A DNA stretch of 64,000 nt from assembly GCF_006438955.1 (NCBI RefSeq), contig NZ_RCZK01000009.1:1-64000 (forward strand), written 5' to 3'. The stretch is from Sphingomonas oligophenolica. GTDB taxonomy: Bacteria; Pseudomonadota; Alphaproteobacteria; Sphingomonadales; Sphingomonadaceae. Below, piece by piece: positions 29,560 to 38,370 of this stretch. The position numbers were made by a program, and so were the translations under genes. Each line of letters begins with the position of its first letter. The first letter of the stretch is position 1. The notes under the pieces were generated by a model. It was given only the letters and a program-made list of their open reading frames with translations, had not been told where the DNA came from and made no database searches.

Positions 29560-31462
29560 TCGGAGTTTCGATCAATCATCGGCAGGATGGCGGGAAACGT
29601 ACCGTCGCGACGCCATCGACTGCGGAATACGGCTGTTGAATATCAGTCCGCCAACGTTTCTGGACACGTCATGGCGGGGATCATCGTGGCGGCTGCCCGT
29701 CATCGACCATCGCGCGATGGCGGTCTACCGGCTGGCTTGGGCACTGCTCTTCCTGACCGCCTTAGTGATGACGGCGGTGACGCTGAACAAACTTGAATGG
29801 GACGGACCAGAACGCCTGCCCCTGCTTCGGGTTGGCATCAACTACACGCGCGACGCAACGCCCGATCTGCTGGTCTACGAAGTCCCCGGTGCCAATGCCC
29901 GCGCCGCCGGCGTCCGTCCGGGGGATCACATCATTGCCTTGATGGGCAAGAAAGGCCTCGACGATGCGCTTGGCGACCTGATCGATGCGCCGCACGGAAC
30001 CATCGTTCCGATTACGGTGCGACACGCCGACAACAGCGTTGCCACCGCCACATTGCGCGCGTCCGACGTTGAGGTCACTGCTGCGTTGGAGACGGTCGGA
30101 CTTTCCGCGACCCTGATGCGTGGCTGGACACGGTTCATTCTGGGTGTCGGAGCGGCGATCGTTCTTGTCGCCTCGGCGCTGCTCTATCGCCAGCGGCACA
30201 ATCCGGTCGCGGCTCTGCTTGCCATCGCAGCGCTGATTGCGACGGCGACCCCGACGAGCATCGTCGGATACGATCGCGCCCTGATCGGCGCGGCGATCGG
30301 AGTTGCCGTCACCAATATCGCCGTCCTCGCGTTTCCCGATGGCCGCTTCGCAACCCCGGTGGCGCGTCTGCTGGTCGTGCTGAACGCGATTTGGCTCGGC
30401 ATGTTCTTCATTGCGCCGGACATTCACGCCCAGGGCATCTATCCCTCGATCGCGCTCAGCGAACTCGCCGTCGTCTTGCGATATCGCCGCTCCGGCCTCG
30501 CGGACCGGCAACAGATCCGGTGGGCGGCATTGGGATTTGCCGGCGCGGCCGTTTTCTCCGCTGCGGCCGCGGTCGCGACGGCGGTGTCATACCACTTCAA
30601 CAGTTTGTTCGACACGATCGCCAACGATATGACGACCGACGCACTGGATCTGGGAAACTCGCTGTGCCTGTGGGGTGGTCTAGGCATCGCGCTCCTACGT
30701 TTCCGGCTGTACGATGCCGATGTCGCGATCACGCGTTCGACCGTCTGGGCGATCGCAGCGCCGTTGCTCGCGATCGTATTCGGCATGTTGACCGAGGTTC
30801 TCAAGGTCTTGCTGGCTCCCATTTTCCCCAACGACACCGTCGCGCTGGCGATTGCCGGCGTCCTAACCGCCAGCCTGATCCAGCCTGTCGGTGATCGATT
30901 GAAGCAGATTGTGGAACGCTGGTCGCGCGCGCGCCTGATGGCACTGGCGGACGATCTGCCGGTCGCCGTTCAGGACATGGCGGAAAATGACGATTGTCCG
31001 CGTATGTTAGCGCATGTTTGCAAGGTGACTGCCCCCGCCATCCAGGCGGCTGTCGTCGCGATCGCGCTTCGACCCGAACACGCCAGCGGCGCTTGGTCGG
31101 TGTCGGCCTGCTACGGCCTCGATCCCAACGACGCTCGCTTTTGGCTTGACGCTAATACGCCGGGCGTCGGCCTGGCCGTGACCACTACCCGGATGGAGCC
31201 GCTGTTTCCGTTGGCGATACCGCTGATCGCCCGGCCGAATGGGGAGCGCGAAGCGATCGGATGGATGCTGGTCGGTCGACGGCCGGACGGCAGCATTCCC
31301 GACAAAGGCGCGATCGCAACGCTTGAAAGCGTGTCCCCGGCGATCGGTCACGCCATTCTCGCGATTGCAGCCAATGCACGTCGGTTGTCTACGCTGACCA
31401 ACGGACTGCAATCCGTCACCCCTCGAACGGAATCCAGTCGGCCCCCGGTGCGCGAGAGTTGA
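29543..31462 (+). CDS. PDZ-containing multi-pass membrane protein, sensor-like
   Basis: 639 residues from the ATG at 29543; an ATG at 29717 (M-A-V-Y-R-L-A-W) directly before the first membrane helix may be the true start. Order: one helix; a periplasmic PDZ-like domain (A-A-G-V-R-P-G-D-H-I-I-A-L); about seven further helices; then a cytoplasmic region whose last 150 residues look GAF-like. This is the sensor half of a histidine kinase or phosphatase, but no H-box, ATPase or GGDEF follows. A receptor or scaffold role is only inferred. Confidence 0.6.
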   Translation: MPEAGDRSFDQSSAGWRETYRRDAIDCGIRLLNISPPTFLDTSWRGSSWRLPVIDHRAMAVYRLAWALLFLTALVMTAVTLNKLEWDGPERLPLLRVGINYTRDATPDLLVYEVPGANARAAGVRPGDHIIALMGKKGLDDALGDLIDAPHGTIVPITVRHADNSVATATLRASDVEVTAALETVGLSATLMRGWTRFILGVGAAIVLVASALLYRQRHNPVAALLAIAALIATATPTSIVGYDRALIGAAIGVAVTNIAVLAFPDGRFATPVARLLVVLNAIWLGMFFIAPDIHAQGIYPSIALSELAVVLRYRRSGLADRQQIRWAALGFAGAAVFSAAAAVATAVSYHFNSLFDTIANDMTTDALDLGNSLCLWGGLGIALLRFRLYDADVAITRSTVWAIAAPLLAIVFGMLTEVLKVLLAPIFPNDTVALAIAGVLTASLIQPVGDRLKQIVERWSRARLMALADDLPVAVQDMAENDDCPRMLAHVCKVTAPAIQAAVVAIALRPEHASGAWSVSACYGLDPNDARFWLDANTPGVGLAVTTTRMEPLFPLAIPLIARPNGEREAIGWMLVGRRPDGSIPDKGAIATLESVSPAIGHAILAIAANARRLSTLTNGLQSVTPRTESSRPPVRES

Positions 31463-31766
31463 CGAATTGACGCTCCCCAGCGGCCCGGAGTTCCGGAGCG
31501 GGACTGCCGCCCGGACTTGCGCAGGATCAGGGACCAAATCATTCGGATACGCAAATGGCCAGCCGTCCACGCGGCAGAGCAGGGCGGCGAGCGACCTCCG
31601 CGTCCCGTCGGGTTGCGTCGTCACGCGACTTCAGCTAGCTGCCGCTCTTCCAAGGCTATAGCTGTGGAATTGCGGGAGGGTGCCTTGGTGCTCGCTTGAA
31701 CCGCTAAACTTGAACCGGGTGGAACGCGGCAGCGCGGATCGCCCCTCTACAGAGTGAGGTTGCCAC
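31463..31766. other. 304-bp region upstream of rplK
   Basis: No gene is supported. It must contain the rplK promoter/leader; a GTGAGG Shine-Dalgarno-like run is visible before the rplK ATG. Nothing else stands out. Confidence 0.4.
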
Positions 31767-32198
31767 ATGGCAAAGAAGATTACCGGCTATATTAAGCTGC
31801 AGGTGCCCGCGGGCGCCGCCAACCCGTCACCCCCGATCGGGCCGGCGCTGGGTCAGCGCGGCGTCAACATCATGGAATTCTGCAAGTCGTTCAACGCGCA
31901 GACCGGCGACGTCGAAAAGGGTACCCCGCTGCCCACCGTCATCACCGTTTATGCCGATCGCTCGTTCAGCTTCGAGACCAAGACCGCGCCTGCGACCTAT
32001 CTGATCAAGAAGGCCGCGAACCTGAAGTCGGGGTCGAAGGAGCCGGGCAAGATTTCGGCGGGCAAGATCAAGCGCAGCGCGCTGTCGGCGATCGCAGAGC
32101 AGAAGATGAAGGACCTGAACGCCAACGACATCGACGCCGCGACGCGGATCATCGAAGGATCGGCCCGCGCGATGGGCCTCGAAGTGGTGGAGGGCTAA
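31767..32198 (+). CDS. rplK: 50S ribosomal protein L11 (uL11)
   Basis: 143 residues. [26 protein letters not shown] is the proline-rich hinge signature; the C-terminal domain binds the GTPase-associated 23S rRNA. It is the substrate of PrmA, whose gene is at 47041. 4 bp before rplA. Confidence 0.98.
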   Translation: MAKKITGYIKLQVPAGAANPSPPIGPALGQRGVNIMEFCKSFNAQTGDVEKGTPLPTVITVYADRSFSFETKTAPATYLIKKAANLKSGSKEPGKISAGKIKRSALSAIAEQKMKDLNANDIDAATRIIEGSARAMGLEVVEG

Positions 32199-32202
32199 GA
32201 TC

Positions 32203-32892
32203 ATGGCACAGTCCAAGAAGCAGAAGGCGATCACGATCGACCGCGACAAGCTCCACGGCGTCGACGAGGCGATCGGCCTGGCGAAGTCGGGTGCGACATC
32301 GAAGTTCGACGAGACTATCGAGGTCGCAGTGAACCTGGGCGTCGATCCGCGTCACGCCGACCAGATGGTCCGCGGCGTGGTGACGCTGCCCAAGGGCACC
32401 GGCAAGACCGTGCGCGTCGGTGTGTTCGCCAAGGGCGCGAAGGCGGACGAGGCCCGTGAAGCGGGCGCGGACGTGGTCGGCGCGGAGGATCTGATGGAGA
32501 TCGTCCAGGGCGGCACGATCGATTTCGATCGCTGCATCGCGACCCCGGACATGATGGGCATCGTCGGTCGACTCGGCAAGGTGCTCGGGCCGAAGGGCCT
32601 GATGCCCAACCCGAAGCTCGGCACGGTGACGATGAACGTCGCGCAGGCGGTCAAGGACGCCAAGGGCGGCCAGATCGAATATCGCGTCGAAAAGGCCGGG
32701 ATCATCCATTCGGGGATCGGCAAGGCGAGCTTCCCCGCGGCAGATCTGCGCGCGAATTTCGACGCGCTGGTCGATGCGCTGGTCAAGGCCAAGCCATCAG
32801 GCGCGAAGGGCAAGTACATGAAGAAGGTCGCGATCTCGAGCACCATGGGTGCGGGGATCAAGATCGACACCAACGAGGTCGCGGGAGCGTAA
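32203..32892 (+). CDS. rplA: 50S ribosomal protein L1 (uL1)
   Basis: 229 residues. Two-domain L1 with [21 protein letters not shown] in the middle, the hallmark of the family. It forms the L1 stalk at the E-site and in some bacteria represses its own operon. Followed by a strong terminator. Confidence 0.98.
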   Translation: MAQSKKQKAITIDRDKLHGVDEAIGLAKSGATSKFDETIEVAVNLGVDPRHADQMVRGVVTLPKGTGKTVRVGVFAKGAKADEAREAGADVVGAEDLMEIVQGGTIDFDRCIATPDMMGIVGRLGKVLGPKGLMPNPKLGTVTMNVAQAVKDAKGGQIEYRVEKAGIIHSGIGKASFPAADLRANFDALVDALVKAKPSGAKGKYMKKVAISSTMGAGIKIDTNEVAGA

Positions 32893-32918
32893 GCCACCTC
32901 GCCTCGCGGTGATGGATC

Positions 32919-32952
32919 AAGGGCCGGAGAGCGATCCTCCGGCCCTTTTTTC
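32919..32952 (+). terminator. Rho-independent terminator after rplA
   Basis: AAGGGCCGGAG/CTCCGGCCCTT stem with a short loop and a TTTTTT run. It separates rplKA from the tonB-like gene and rplJL. Confidence 0.92.
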
Positions 32953-33021
32953 GTGGCCGCGCCATGGGGAATACGCCGCCCCGTTCAGGTACCAGCAGCC
33001 CCGATCTGCTATCACGTGCCG

Positions 33022-33792
33022 ATGGCGGGCCGCTATCGCACGATCATCACCCTCGACGCGGACGCGCGCCGTGACCGGATCGCGGCGGGGGTCGGGGTCG
33101 CGCTGATCCATGTCGCGTTCGCACTGGTGCTGCTATCGGGGTTGGCGCCGCGGTTTAGCCAGCCCACCGTCGCTGCGCTCCGCGTGTTCGATGTCGTACC
33201 CCCGCTCCCACCGCCGCCAGTCGTCGAGCCCGAACCGACGATCAAACGCGCCGCGCAGCCCGACGGCGCGGCCGCGCCGCCCGCGTTGCGGGCACTGCCC
33301 AAGCCGGTGGTCGCGCCGACACCGATCATTCCCCCTCCCCGGCAGCCGATTACCGCGCCGACCAAGGCGGCCGAGGGCACGGCCAGCGCGGCGGGCGCGG
33401 CGTCGCTCCCGGGGCCGGGCACCGGCGCGGGCGGGGTCGGCGACGGCCTTGGCAGCGGCGCGCGCGGATCGGGGACCGGCGGCGGCGGCACCGGAGCGCG
33501 GCTGATCCGCGGCGCGATCGTCAACCGCGATTACCCGTCCGATGCGCGCCGCGCCAAGCTGGGTGGCAGCGTCACGGTACGCTTCACGGTGACCGCCGAC
33601 GGCAGGGCGCGCGGGTGTTCGGTGATGCAATCGAGCGGGGTCGCGACCCTCGACGCGACGACCTGCCGGCTGGTCGAACAGCGCTTCCGTTACGCCCCCG
33701 CGCGCGACGCCGCGGGCAATCCGATCGCGGAGGAGCGCGGCTGGCGGCAGCGCTGGTGGCTCGAGGGCGAAACGCCGCCGCCGGGGGATTAG
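33022..33792 (+). CDS. TonB-family energy transducer-like protein
   Basis: 256 residues from M-A-G-R-Y-R-T. A basic N-terminal cytosolic stretch, one transmembrane helix (about 23-44), a long Pro/Ala/Gly periplasmic linker, and a C-terminal TonB domain (R-G-A-I-V-N-R-D-Y-P-S-D-A-R-R-A-K-L-G-G-S-V-T-V-R-F-T-V). TonB links the ExbBD proton motor to outer-membrane receptors; no exbBD is nearby. It is an odd neighbour between rplA and rplJ. Confidence 0.8.
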   Translation: MAGRYRTIITLDADARRDRIAAGVGVALIHVAFALVLLSGLAPRFSQPTVAALRVFDVVPPLPPPPVVEPEPTIKRAAQPDGAAAPPALRALPKPVVAPTPIIPPPRQPITAPTKAAEGTASAAGAASLPGPGTGAGGVGDGLGSGARGSGTGGGGTGARLIRGAIVNRDYPSDARRAKLGGSVTVRFTVTADGRARGCSVMQSSGVATLDATTCRLVEQRFRYAPARDAAGNPIAEERGWRQRWWLEGETPPPGD

Positions 33793-33950
33793 CACGGGAT
33801 GGTTCGACCGGCCATCGACCCTCGCGAATTGCAGCGGCTATCCGTACCGCCGCCCGCGCGTTTTGCTCCCCCCCCGCCCCGCCCGGCTTGACTAATCCAC
33901 CGCAGCCGCTAACAGCGCGGGCTCGCTTCGCAGGTTCGCCTGGGGGGCAT

Positions 33951-34050
33951 CCGTCCGAGACAGCAGGGGCCGGTTGGGCTCCATCGAGGCATCGCTTCGA
34001 TGGGAACTCAGTCACCGGCTTAATATCCTGCCGAGGCGGGGATTGGAATT
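33951..34050 (+). promoter_or_regulatory. L10-type ribosomal leader (rplJL autoregulation)
   Basis: Upstream of rplJ, GTCCGAGACAGCAGG (33953-33967) can pair through GCAGG with CCTGCCGAGGC (34027-34037). A 9-bp hairpin, CCATCGAGG.../...TTCGATGG, lies between them. This resembles the L10 leader to which the L10-L7/L12 complex binds in many bacteria. The covariance fit was not computed. Confidence 0.55.
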
Positions 34051-34191
34051 ATACGGACCCTCGGAGCTGTCGCCCAGGTCCGCCATGCGTTCGCGCATGC
34101 CCTTCCCCATCGATGGACACGCCCCGGTGGAGTCCGCTCCGCCGGTTTGTAACCGAGCGCGTTTGCGCGCGCTTAAATTGTGGAGAATGGC

Positions 34192-34707
34192 ATGGATCGG
34201 AACCAAAAGGCCGAAGCCGTCGCCGAACTGAACCGTAGCTTTTCCGAGGTCGGCGTGGTGGTCGTCACCCGCAACCTCGGCATGACCGTTTCGCAGTCGA
34301 CTGCGCTGCGGAACAAGATGCGTGACGCCGGCGCGACCTATAAGGTCTCGAAGAACAAGCTTGCCAAGATCGCGCTCGATGGCACCGACTACCTCTCGCT
34401 GAGCGACCTGCTCACCGGGCCGGTGGGCCTTGCCTCCTCGACCGACCCGGTCGCCGCCGCCAAGGTGGCGGTCGACTTCGCGAAGACGAACGACAAGTTC
34501 GAAATCGTGGGTGGGGCGATGGGCGCGACCGCACTCGACGTGGAGGGCGTCAAGGCGCTCGCCTCGCTGCCGTCGCTCGATGAACTGCGCGCCAAGATCA
34601 CCGGCCTCCTCGTGGCACCCGCCACGAAGATCGCCACGATCGCGCAGGCTCCCGCGGCACAGCTCGCACGCGTGCTGTCGGCCTATGCCGAGAAGGAAGC
34701 CGCCTGA
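34192..34707 (+). CDS. rplJ: 50S ribosomal protein L10 (uL10)
   Basis: 171 residues from the ATG with GGAG six bases upstream; a GTG at 34180 is rejected. M-D-R-N-Q-K-A-E-A-V-A-E-L start, R-x-x-L-R-x-A type rRNA-binding domain and a C-terminal helix that carries L7/L12 dimers. 75 bp before rplL and preceded by an L10-type leader. Confidence 0.97.
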   Translation: MDRNQKAEAVAELNRSFSEVGVVVVTRNLGMTVSQSTALRNKMRDAGATYKVSKNKLAKIALDGTDYLSLSDLLTGPVGLASSTDPVAAAKVAVDFAKTNDKFEIVGGAMGATALDVEGVKALASLPSLDELRAKITGLLVAPATKIATIAQAPAAQLARVLSAYAEKEAA

Positions 34708-34782
34708 CATTTGTCGGGCTTTCGATCGATTTTGAACTGAACCGAACGGGGCATGTGCCCCTAATAACGCAAGGAAATACCC

Positions 34783-35157
34783 ATGGCAGACCTGAACAAG
34801 CTGGTTGACAGCCTGAGCGAACTGACCGTCCTCGAAGCCGCCGAGCTGTCGAAGATGCTCGAAGAAAAGTGGGGCGTCTCGGCCGCAGCAGCGGTTGCGG
34901 CTCCCGCAGCCGGCGGCGGCGCAGCAGCGCCGGCCGCCGAAGAGCAGACCGAGTTCGACGTGATCCTGACCGGCGACGGTGGCAAGAAGATCAACGTCAT
35001 CAAGGAAGTCCGCGCCCTCACCGGCCTGGGCCTGACCGAAGCCAAGACGCTGGTCGAATCGGCTCCCAAGGCCGTCAAGGAAGGCGTCAACAAGGAAGAG
35101 GCCGCGAAGGTCAAGGCGCAGCTGGAAGCAGCCGGCGCGACCGTCGAGGTCAAGTAA
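34783..35157 (+). CDS. rplL: 50S ribosomal protein L7/L12 (bL12)
   Basis: 124 residues. N-terminal dimerisation helices, an Ala-rich hinge ([18 protein letters not shown]), and the C-terminal domain (F-D-V-I-L-T...L-G-L-T-E-A-K-x-L-V-E). It recruits translation factors. rpoB, which often follows, is absent here. Confidence 0.98.
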   Translation: MADLNKLVDSLSELTVLEAAELSKMLEEKWGVSAAAAVAAPAAGGGAAAPAAEEQTEFDVILTGDGGKKINVIKEVRALTGLGLTEAKTLVESAPKAVKEGVNKEEAAKVKAQLEAAGATVEVK

Positions 35158-35165
35158 GCCGCAGC

Positions 35166-35197
35166 GGGAGTGCGGGCCGCATACGGCCCGCACTCCC
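35166..35197 (+). terminator. strong hairpin after rplL
   Basis: A perfect 14-bp stem (GGGAGTGCGGGCCG/CGGCCCGCACTCCC) with a four-base loop lies 9 bp past the rplL stop. The following bases are not T-rich until a CTTTTTCT run at about 35226, so it may work with Rho or as a bidirectional barrier. Confidence 0.6.
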
Positions 35198-35233
35198 CCA
35201 AGGCCGGCCGGGCTCGGCTTAGCCGCCCTTTTT

Positions 35234-36007
35234 CTATTCACCCGCTCCGTTGCCGAGCAATCCCATTCCTCGCCGTTCCGCGATGAAGCGCGCGATCCGG
35301 ACCTGGACCGCGGGAAGGACCACCGCCAACGCTCCCACCACCAGCGCGTCGATCAGCAGCAAACCCCATTGCATGATCGGCTCGCGTCCGGCGGGCCACG
35401 TGTTGAGCAACTGGTGGAGCAGCCCAAGGGGTACGCGCGTCACGAACATCAGCGGCAACGCCCAGAAATACAGCCAACCGGTCGTGCGCGCCGATCCCGC
35501 GGGTCCGTACCCGTTGGATCCCAGTGCGGCATTCACGAACCACAGCATGAGCAACGGTTCGAGCAATTGCTGCCCCAACCCGAACACCGAGCGAAACGCG
35601 AGCAATCCGCTGGCGGGCAATCCGACCGTCGCCAAGATCGGTCCCGCGTACAGGATCGCGGTGAACGGGATGAACTGGAACAGCACCACCCAGCCATAAC
35701 GCCGCATCGCGACCGTCGAAGGGCGGATCGCCGATCGCGCATCGCCGGAGACGCAATAGCGTATCGTGACAAGACCGATCGCCCATAGCACCAGCATCTT
35801 GGGCCAACCGAACGCCATCCGCAGCGGCTGGAGCGACGCCGCCTTGCGCACCGCCGCGTCGGCTGAGAAGAAGCCCAGATGGAGCTCGACGAGATGCTGT
35901 GCAAATTCGATCCCCATCATCGCCAGCACGATTAAGGGCAGGACTCGAGCGAGTTCCCACCCGTCGCGAAACGCACCTAGCCAGCTCCTGAAAAACGCGC
36001 GAATCAT
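35234..36007 (-). CDS. unrecognised multi-pass membrane protein
   Basis: 257 residues from M-I-R-A-F-F-R-S-W, whose ATG overlaps the XRE gene stop (TGATG). A longer frame is rejected. About six hydrophobic helices, with amphipathic ends (F-R-D-G-W-E-L-A-R) and Arg/Glu loops. No family recognised. The overlap shows that it is translationally coupled to the upstream XRE regulator and DUF2975 gene, so it likely belongs to that membrane-protein/regulator operon. Confidence 0.65.
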   Translation of the reverse strand: MIRAFFRSWLGAFRDGWELARVLPLIVLAMMGIEFAQHLVELHLGFFSADAAVRKAASLQPLRMAFGWPKMLVLWAIGLVTIRYCVSGDARSAIRPSTVAMRRYGWVVLFQFIPFTAILYAGPILATVGLPASGLLAFRSVFGLGQQLLEPLLMLWFVNAALGSNGYGPAGSARTTGWLYFWALPLMFVTRVPLGLLHQLLNTWPAGREPIMQWGLLLIDALVVGALAVVLPAVQVRIARFIAERRGMGLLGNGAGE

Positions 36008-36216
36008 CACCCCTCCCCTTCGACCGTGAACAAATCGCCCGGCTGGCAATCGAGCGCCTGACAGATTGCCTCGAGCGTGGAGAAGCGCACCGCCTTGGCC
36101 TTGCCGGTCTTCAGAATCGACAGATTGGCCAGCGTGATGTCGATCGCCTTGGACAGGTCGGTCAGCGTCATGCCGCGCGCCAGCAGCACGTCGTCGAGCC
36201 GGACGACGATGGGCAT
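36007..36216 (-). CDS. small XRE/Cro-type transcriptional regulator
   Basis: 69 residues: M-P-I-V-V-R-L-D-D-V-L-L-A-R-G-M-T-L-T-D-L-S-K-A then the recognition helix around L-A-N-L-S-I-L-K-T-G-K-A-K-A-V-R-F-S-T-L, the YozG-like single-HTH form, ending C-Q-P-G-D-L-F. Such genes usually partner DUF2975 membrane proteins, as here. Both ends overlap the neighbours (TGATG). It probably binds the TTATCGATAA palindromes at 36743-36776. Confidence 0.85.
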   Translation of the reverse strand: MPIVVRLDDVLLARGMTLTDLSKAIDITLANLSILKTGKAKAVRFSTLEAICQALDCQPGDLFTVEGEG

Positions 36217-36731
36217 CAGATTGTCATCGCGAGGTCGTCGCGCATCCGCGTGCCGATCGCGAAAACGCGTGCCAGGACGAATATCATCAGCGTCGCAAGC
36301 CACCCGCCTAGCGACGGTGTCCAGTCGAGCACAGCGATGCGATGTACCACCATCCATGCGGTGGTCGCGCCCAACGCCAGATCAAGCAGCTGGATCGCCA
36401 GCATCGCCCACCCGATCGCCTGGAGCCGTAGTGCGTTGGCCGCGACGAACGGATCGCCGTCCCGCACGGTATCGATGATGCCAACCAGGCGCGAGAACAC
36501 GACGTGCGCCGCCCACCCCACGCCGAGCCCGATCAACAGCGCCAACCGCATCGCCATCAGCACCGGAGCGACATCGATCGCAGGATATTTGGCGGCGAGC
36601 AGCCCGAGGTCTCACCCCGCCGCCGGAAACGACGCGACCACCGCTACCGCCAACCCCGCAATCCCCAGCCAGTTCAGCGCGTTAACGATCCGCACCATCA
36701 CTCGCCCCGCCCGCAACACCCGATCGTCCAT
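36216..36731 (-). pseudogene. DUF2975 membrane protein, interrupted by an in-frame TGA
   Basis: One frame reads M-D-D-R-V-L-R-A-G-R-V (start 36731), a first membrane helix ending F-P-A-A-G, then TGA (36612-36614), and continues in the same frame L-L-A-A-K-Y-P-A-I through three further helices to 36216. Joined, it has the length and layout of DUF2975 proteins (about 170 residues, four helices, V-D-T-V-R-x-G-D-P-F-V-A-A-N-A motif). A downstream ATG at 36563 could still give a truncated product. The cause is a point mutation or a base-call error. Confidence 0.75.
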
Positions 36732-36742
36732 CGATGGCCCCC

Positions 36743-36776
36743 TTATCGATAAACAATATATATCGATTATCGATAA
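36743..36776. promoter_or_regulatory. paired TTATCGATAA palindromes upstream of DUF2975-XRE operon
   Basis: Two perfect 10-bp palindromes TTATCGATAA (36743-36752 and 36767-36776), centres 24 bp apart, with an AT-rich ATATATATCGAT spacer. They lie 12 bp before the start of the broken DUF2975 gene. They are the most AT-rich spot around and are likely the promoter/operator for the XRE regulator. Confidence 0.7.
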
Positions 36777-36825
36777 GGAGCAACCGTCATCGTATCGGCG
36801 CGACATCGGCGCGTTGCGGCTGGGA

Positions 36826-37749
36826 TCAGGGCGCCAGAAACGCGGTGACCGCCGCCGCGAACGCCGCGGGCTGATCGAGCATCACGAAATGCGCGGCATC
36901 GCCGACGGGCACGAACGCGACGTGCGGAGTCGTGGCATATTCGCCGCGATAGAAGGCATCGGCCCTGTCCTTCGGCATCGCCGCGGACCACGGATAGACC
37001 AGCGTGATCGGCGTCTCGATCGACGAGATCGCGGGGCGGAGATCGGTGGTCATGTCCTCGTAGAGCGCCTGGCCGGTGACTCGCGGATCGGCGGCCTGCA
37101 TCCAGGCGGCGAGCTTGGCGCGGCTGTCGGGCTTGAGCGCGAGGCCGTTGGCGGTCGCGGTGGCGGCGGCCGCATCGGCGGGCTTGCCGTAGCTCGCGGC
37201 CATCGCATCGCGCAGCCGCGCGGCCTGGGGCTCGAGCTGAGCGACCGTCGCACCGGGCAGGAAGATGTCGCCGACATAAGGCAATGCATCGACCACCATC
37301 AGACGCCCGACGTCGCCAGGATGTGCCTGCGCGAGTTTGAGCCCGATCAAGCCCCCCAGCGAATGGCCGATCACCGCCACCCCCGTAAGCTCGCGCTTGG
37401 CGAGATAGGCGTCGAGGTCGGCGACGACGCCATCGATGATGCCGGGCGTCAGGTTGTGCGCGGGGTCACCGCTACCGAAGCCGTTGAGCTCGACGAGATA
37501 GACGCTGTGGGTGGCGGCGAGACCGGGAGCGATCCCGTCCCATACCGCGCGCGGCGACGAGAGTCCCGGAATCAGGACGACCGGCGGCCCCTTCCCCAGC
37601 CGCGCGATCGACACATGATCGAGCCGCTCGATCGCCGCGTCGCGGGTAGCGGGGGCGGCTTGGGCTGCGGCGGCGAACGGGTAGCCGATAGTTGCCGCGG
37701 TCAGGATCGACGCGGCGAGGCGGATGGCGCAGCGGTTGGTCATGGTCAT
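36826..37749 (-). CDS. exported alpha/beta-hydrolase
   Basis: 307 residues from the ATG that overlaps the XRE stop (ATGA); a second ATG two codons on has a better-spaced AGGAAG. A signal peptide ends A-A-A-A-Q-A. The fold shows an oxyanion region L-I-P-G-L-S-S-P, the nucleophile elbow G-H-S-L-G-G and a late G-D-A-A-H-F for the catalytic His. The substrate is unknown; an esterase or lipase-like activity in the periplasm is inferred. Third gene of a three-gene operon with a membrane protein and XRE regulator. Confidence 0.82.
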   Translation of the reverse strand: MTMTNRCAIRLAASILTAATIGYPFAAAAQAAPATRDAAIERLDHVSIARLGKGPPVVLIPGLSSPRAVWDGIAPGLAATHSVYLVELNGFGSGDPAHNLTPGIIDGVVADLDAYLAKRELTGVAVIGHSLGGLIGLKLAQAHPGDVGRLMVVDALPYVGDIFLPGATVAQLEPQAARLRDAMAASYGKPADAAAATATANGLALKPDSRAKLAAWMQAADPRVTGQALYEDMTTDLRPAISSIETPITLVYPWSAAMPKDRADAFYRGEYATTPHVAFVPVGDAAHFVMLDQPAAFAAAVTAFLAP

Positions 37750-37949
37750 ACTTCCTGTGATGGACTGGTGAAAATATCTTCGATCGACCGGTCGAACAGT
37801 TCCGCGATCTTGAACGCGAGCGGCAGCGAGGGGTCGTAGCGCCCGGTCTCGATCGCGTTGACGCTTTGCCGCGAGACCTCGAGCCGCTCGGCGAGATCGC
37901 CCTGGCTCCAATCGCGCTCGGCACGCAGGATTTTGAGCCGGTTCTTCAT
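37746..37949 (-). CDS. XRE-family transcriptional regulator
   Basis: 67 residues: M-K-N-R-L-K-I-L-R-A-E-R-D-W-S-Q-G-D-L-A-E-R-L-E-V-S-R-Q-type HTH followed by G-R-Y-D-P-S-L-P-L-A-F-K-I-A. It is the widespread YgzD/YozG-like form that partners small membrane proteins. ATGA overlaps on both sides couple it to its neighbours. The nested palindrome at 38371-38407 is a good operator candidate. Confidence 0.9.
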   Translation of the reverse strand: MKNRLKILRAERDWSQGDLAERLEVSRQSVNAIETGRYDPSLPLAFKIAELFDRSIEDIFTSPSQEV

Positions 37950-38350
37950 TGGCGGCGGCCCAGCGTGAAGTAATTGACACACGAGCCTAACCCGAGCCCG
38001 CCAAACCACAGCACCGCGACGTAGAACGCCTCGATATGGGCCACGAGGCCGAAGCTTTCGAGAAATCCCCACACCGTCGCGCACGTCAGCGCGAACGCGC
38101 TCGCGACGAGCGACTGGCGGATCATGAGCATGCGGAGATATTCGTCGCGCTCGTCGACCAGATAGCGCCCGATCGCGGCGAAGATGCCGATGATCGGCAA
38201 CGCGGGCAGGATCGCGATGAGGTAGGCGATGACGCCGGTCGGATGCCCGCGCACGAACACGAGTTCCGCCCCGACGAGCGCGCCCGCGTAGATCGCGCTG
38301 AGCCCGAGCACATTCCGGTTGTAACGACGGATCGCGACGCTCATGGCCAT
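37946..38350 (-). CDS. small four-helix membrane protein paired with XRE regulator
   Basis: 134 residues (132 from the second ATG). Four hydrophobic helices; R-Y-L-V-D-E-R-D-E-Y in the middle loop is seen in such XRE-partner proteins. The function is unknown; it may sequester or signal to the downstream regulator. Its stop overlaps the XRE start (ATGA). Confidence 0.75.
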   Translation of the reverse strand: MAMSVAIRRYNRNVLGLSAIYAGALVGAELVFVRGHPTGVIAYLIAILPALPIIGIFAAIGRYLVDERDEYLRMLMIRQSLVASAFALTCATVWGFLESFGLVAHIEAFYVAVLWFGGLGLGSCVNYFTLGRRQ

Positions 38351-38370
38351 GGTAAAGCTCCCTTTCTAAT

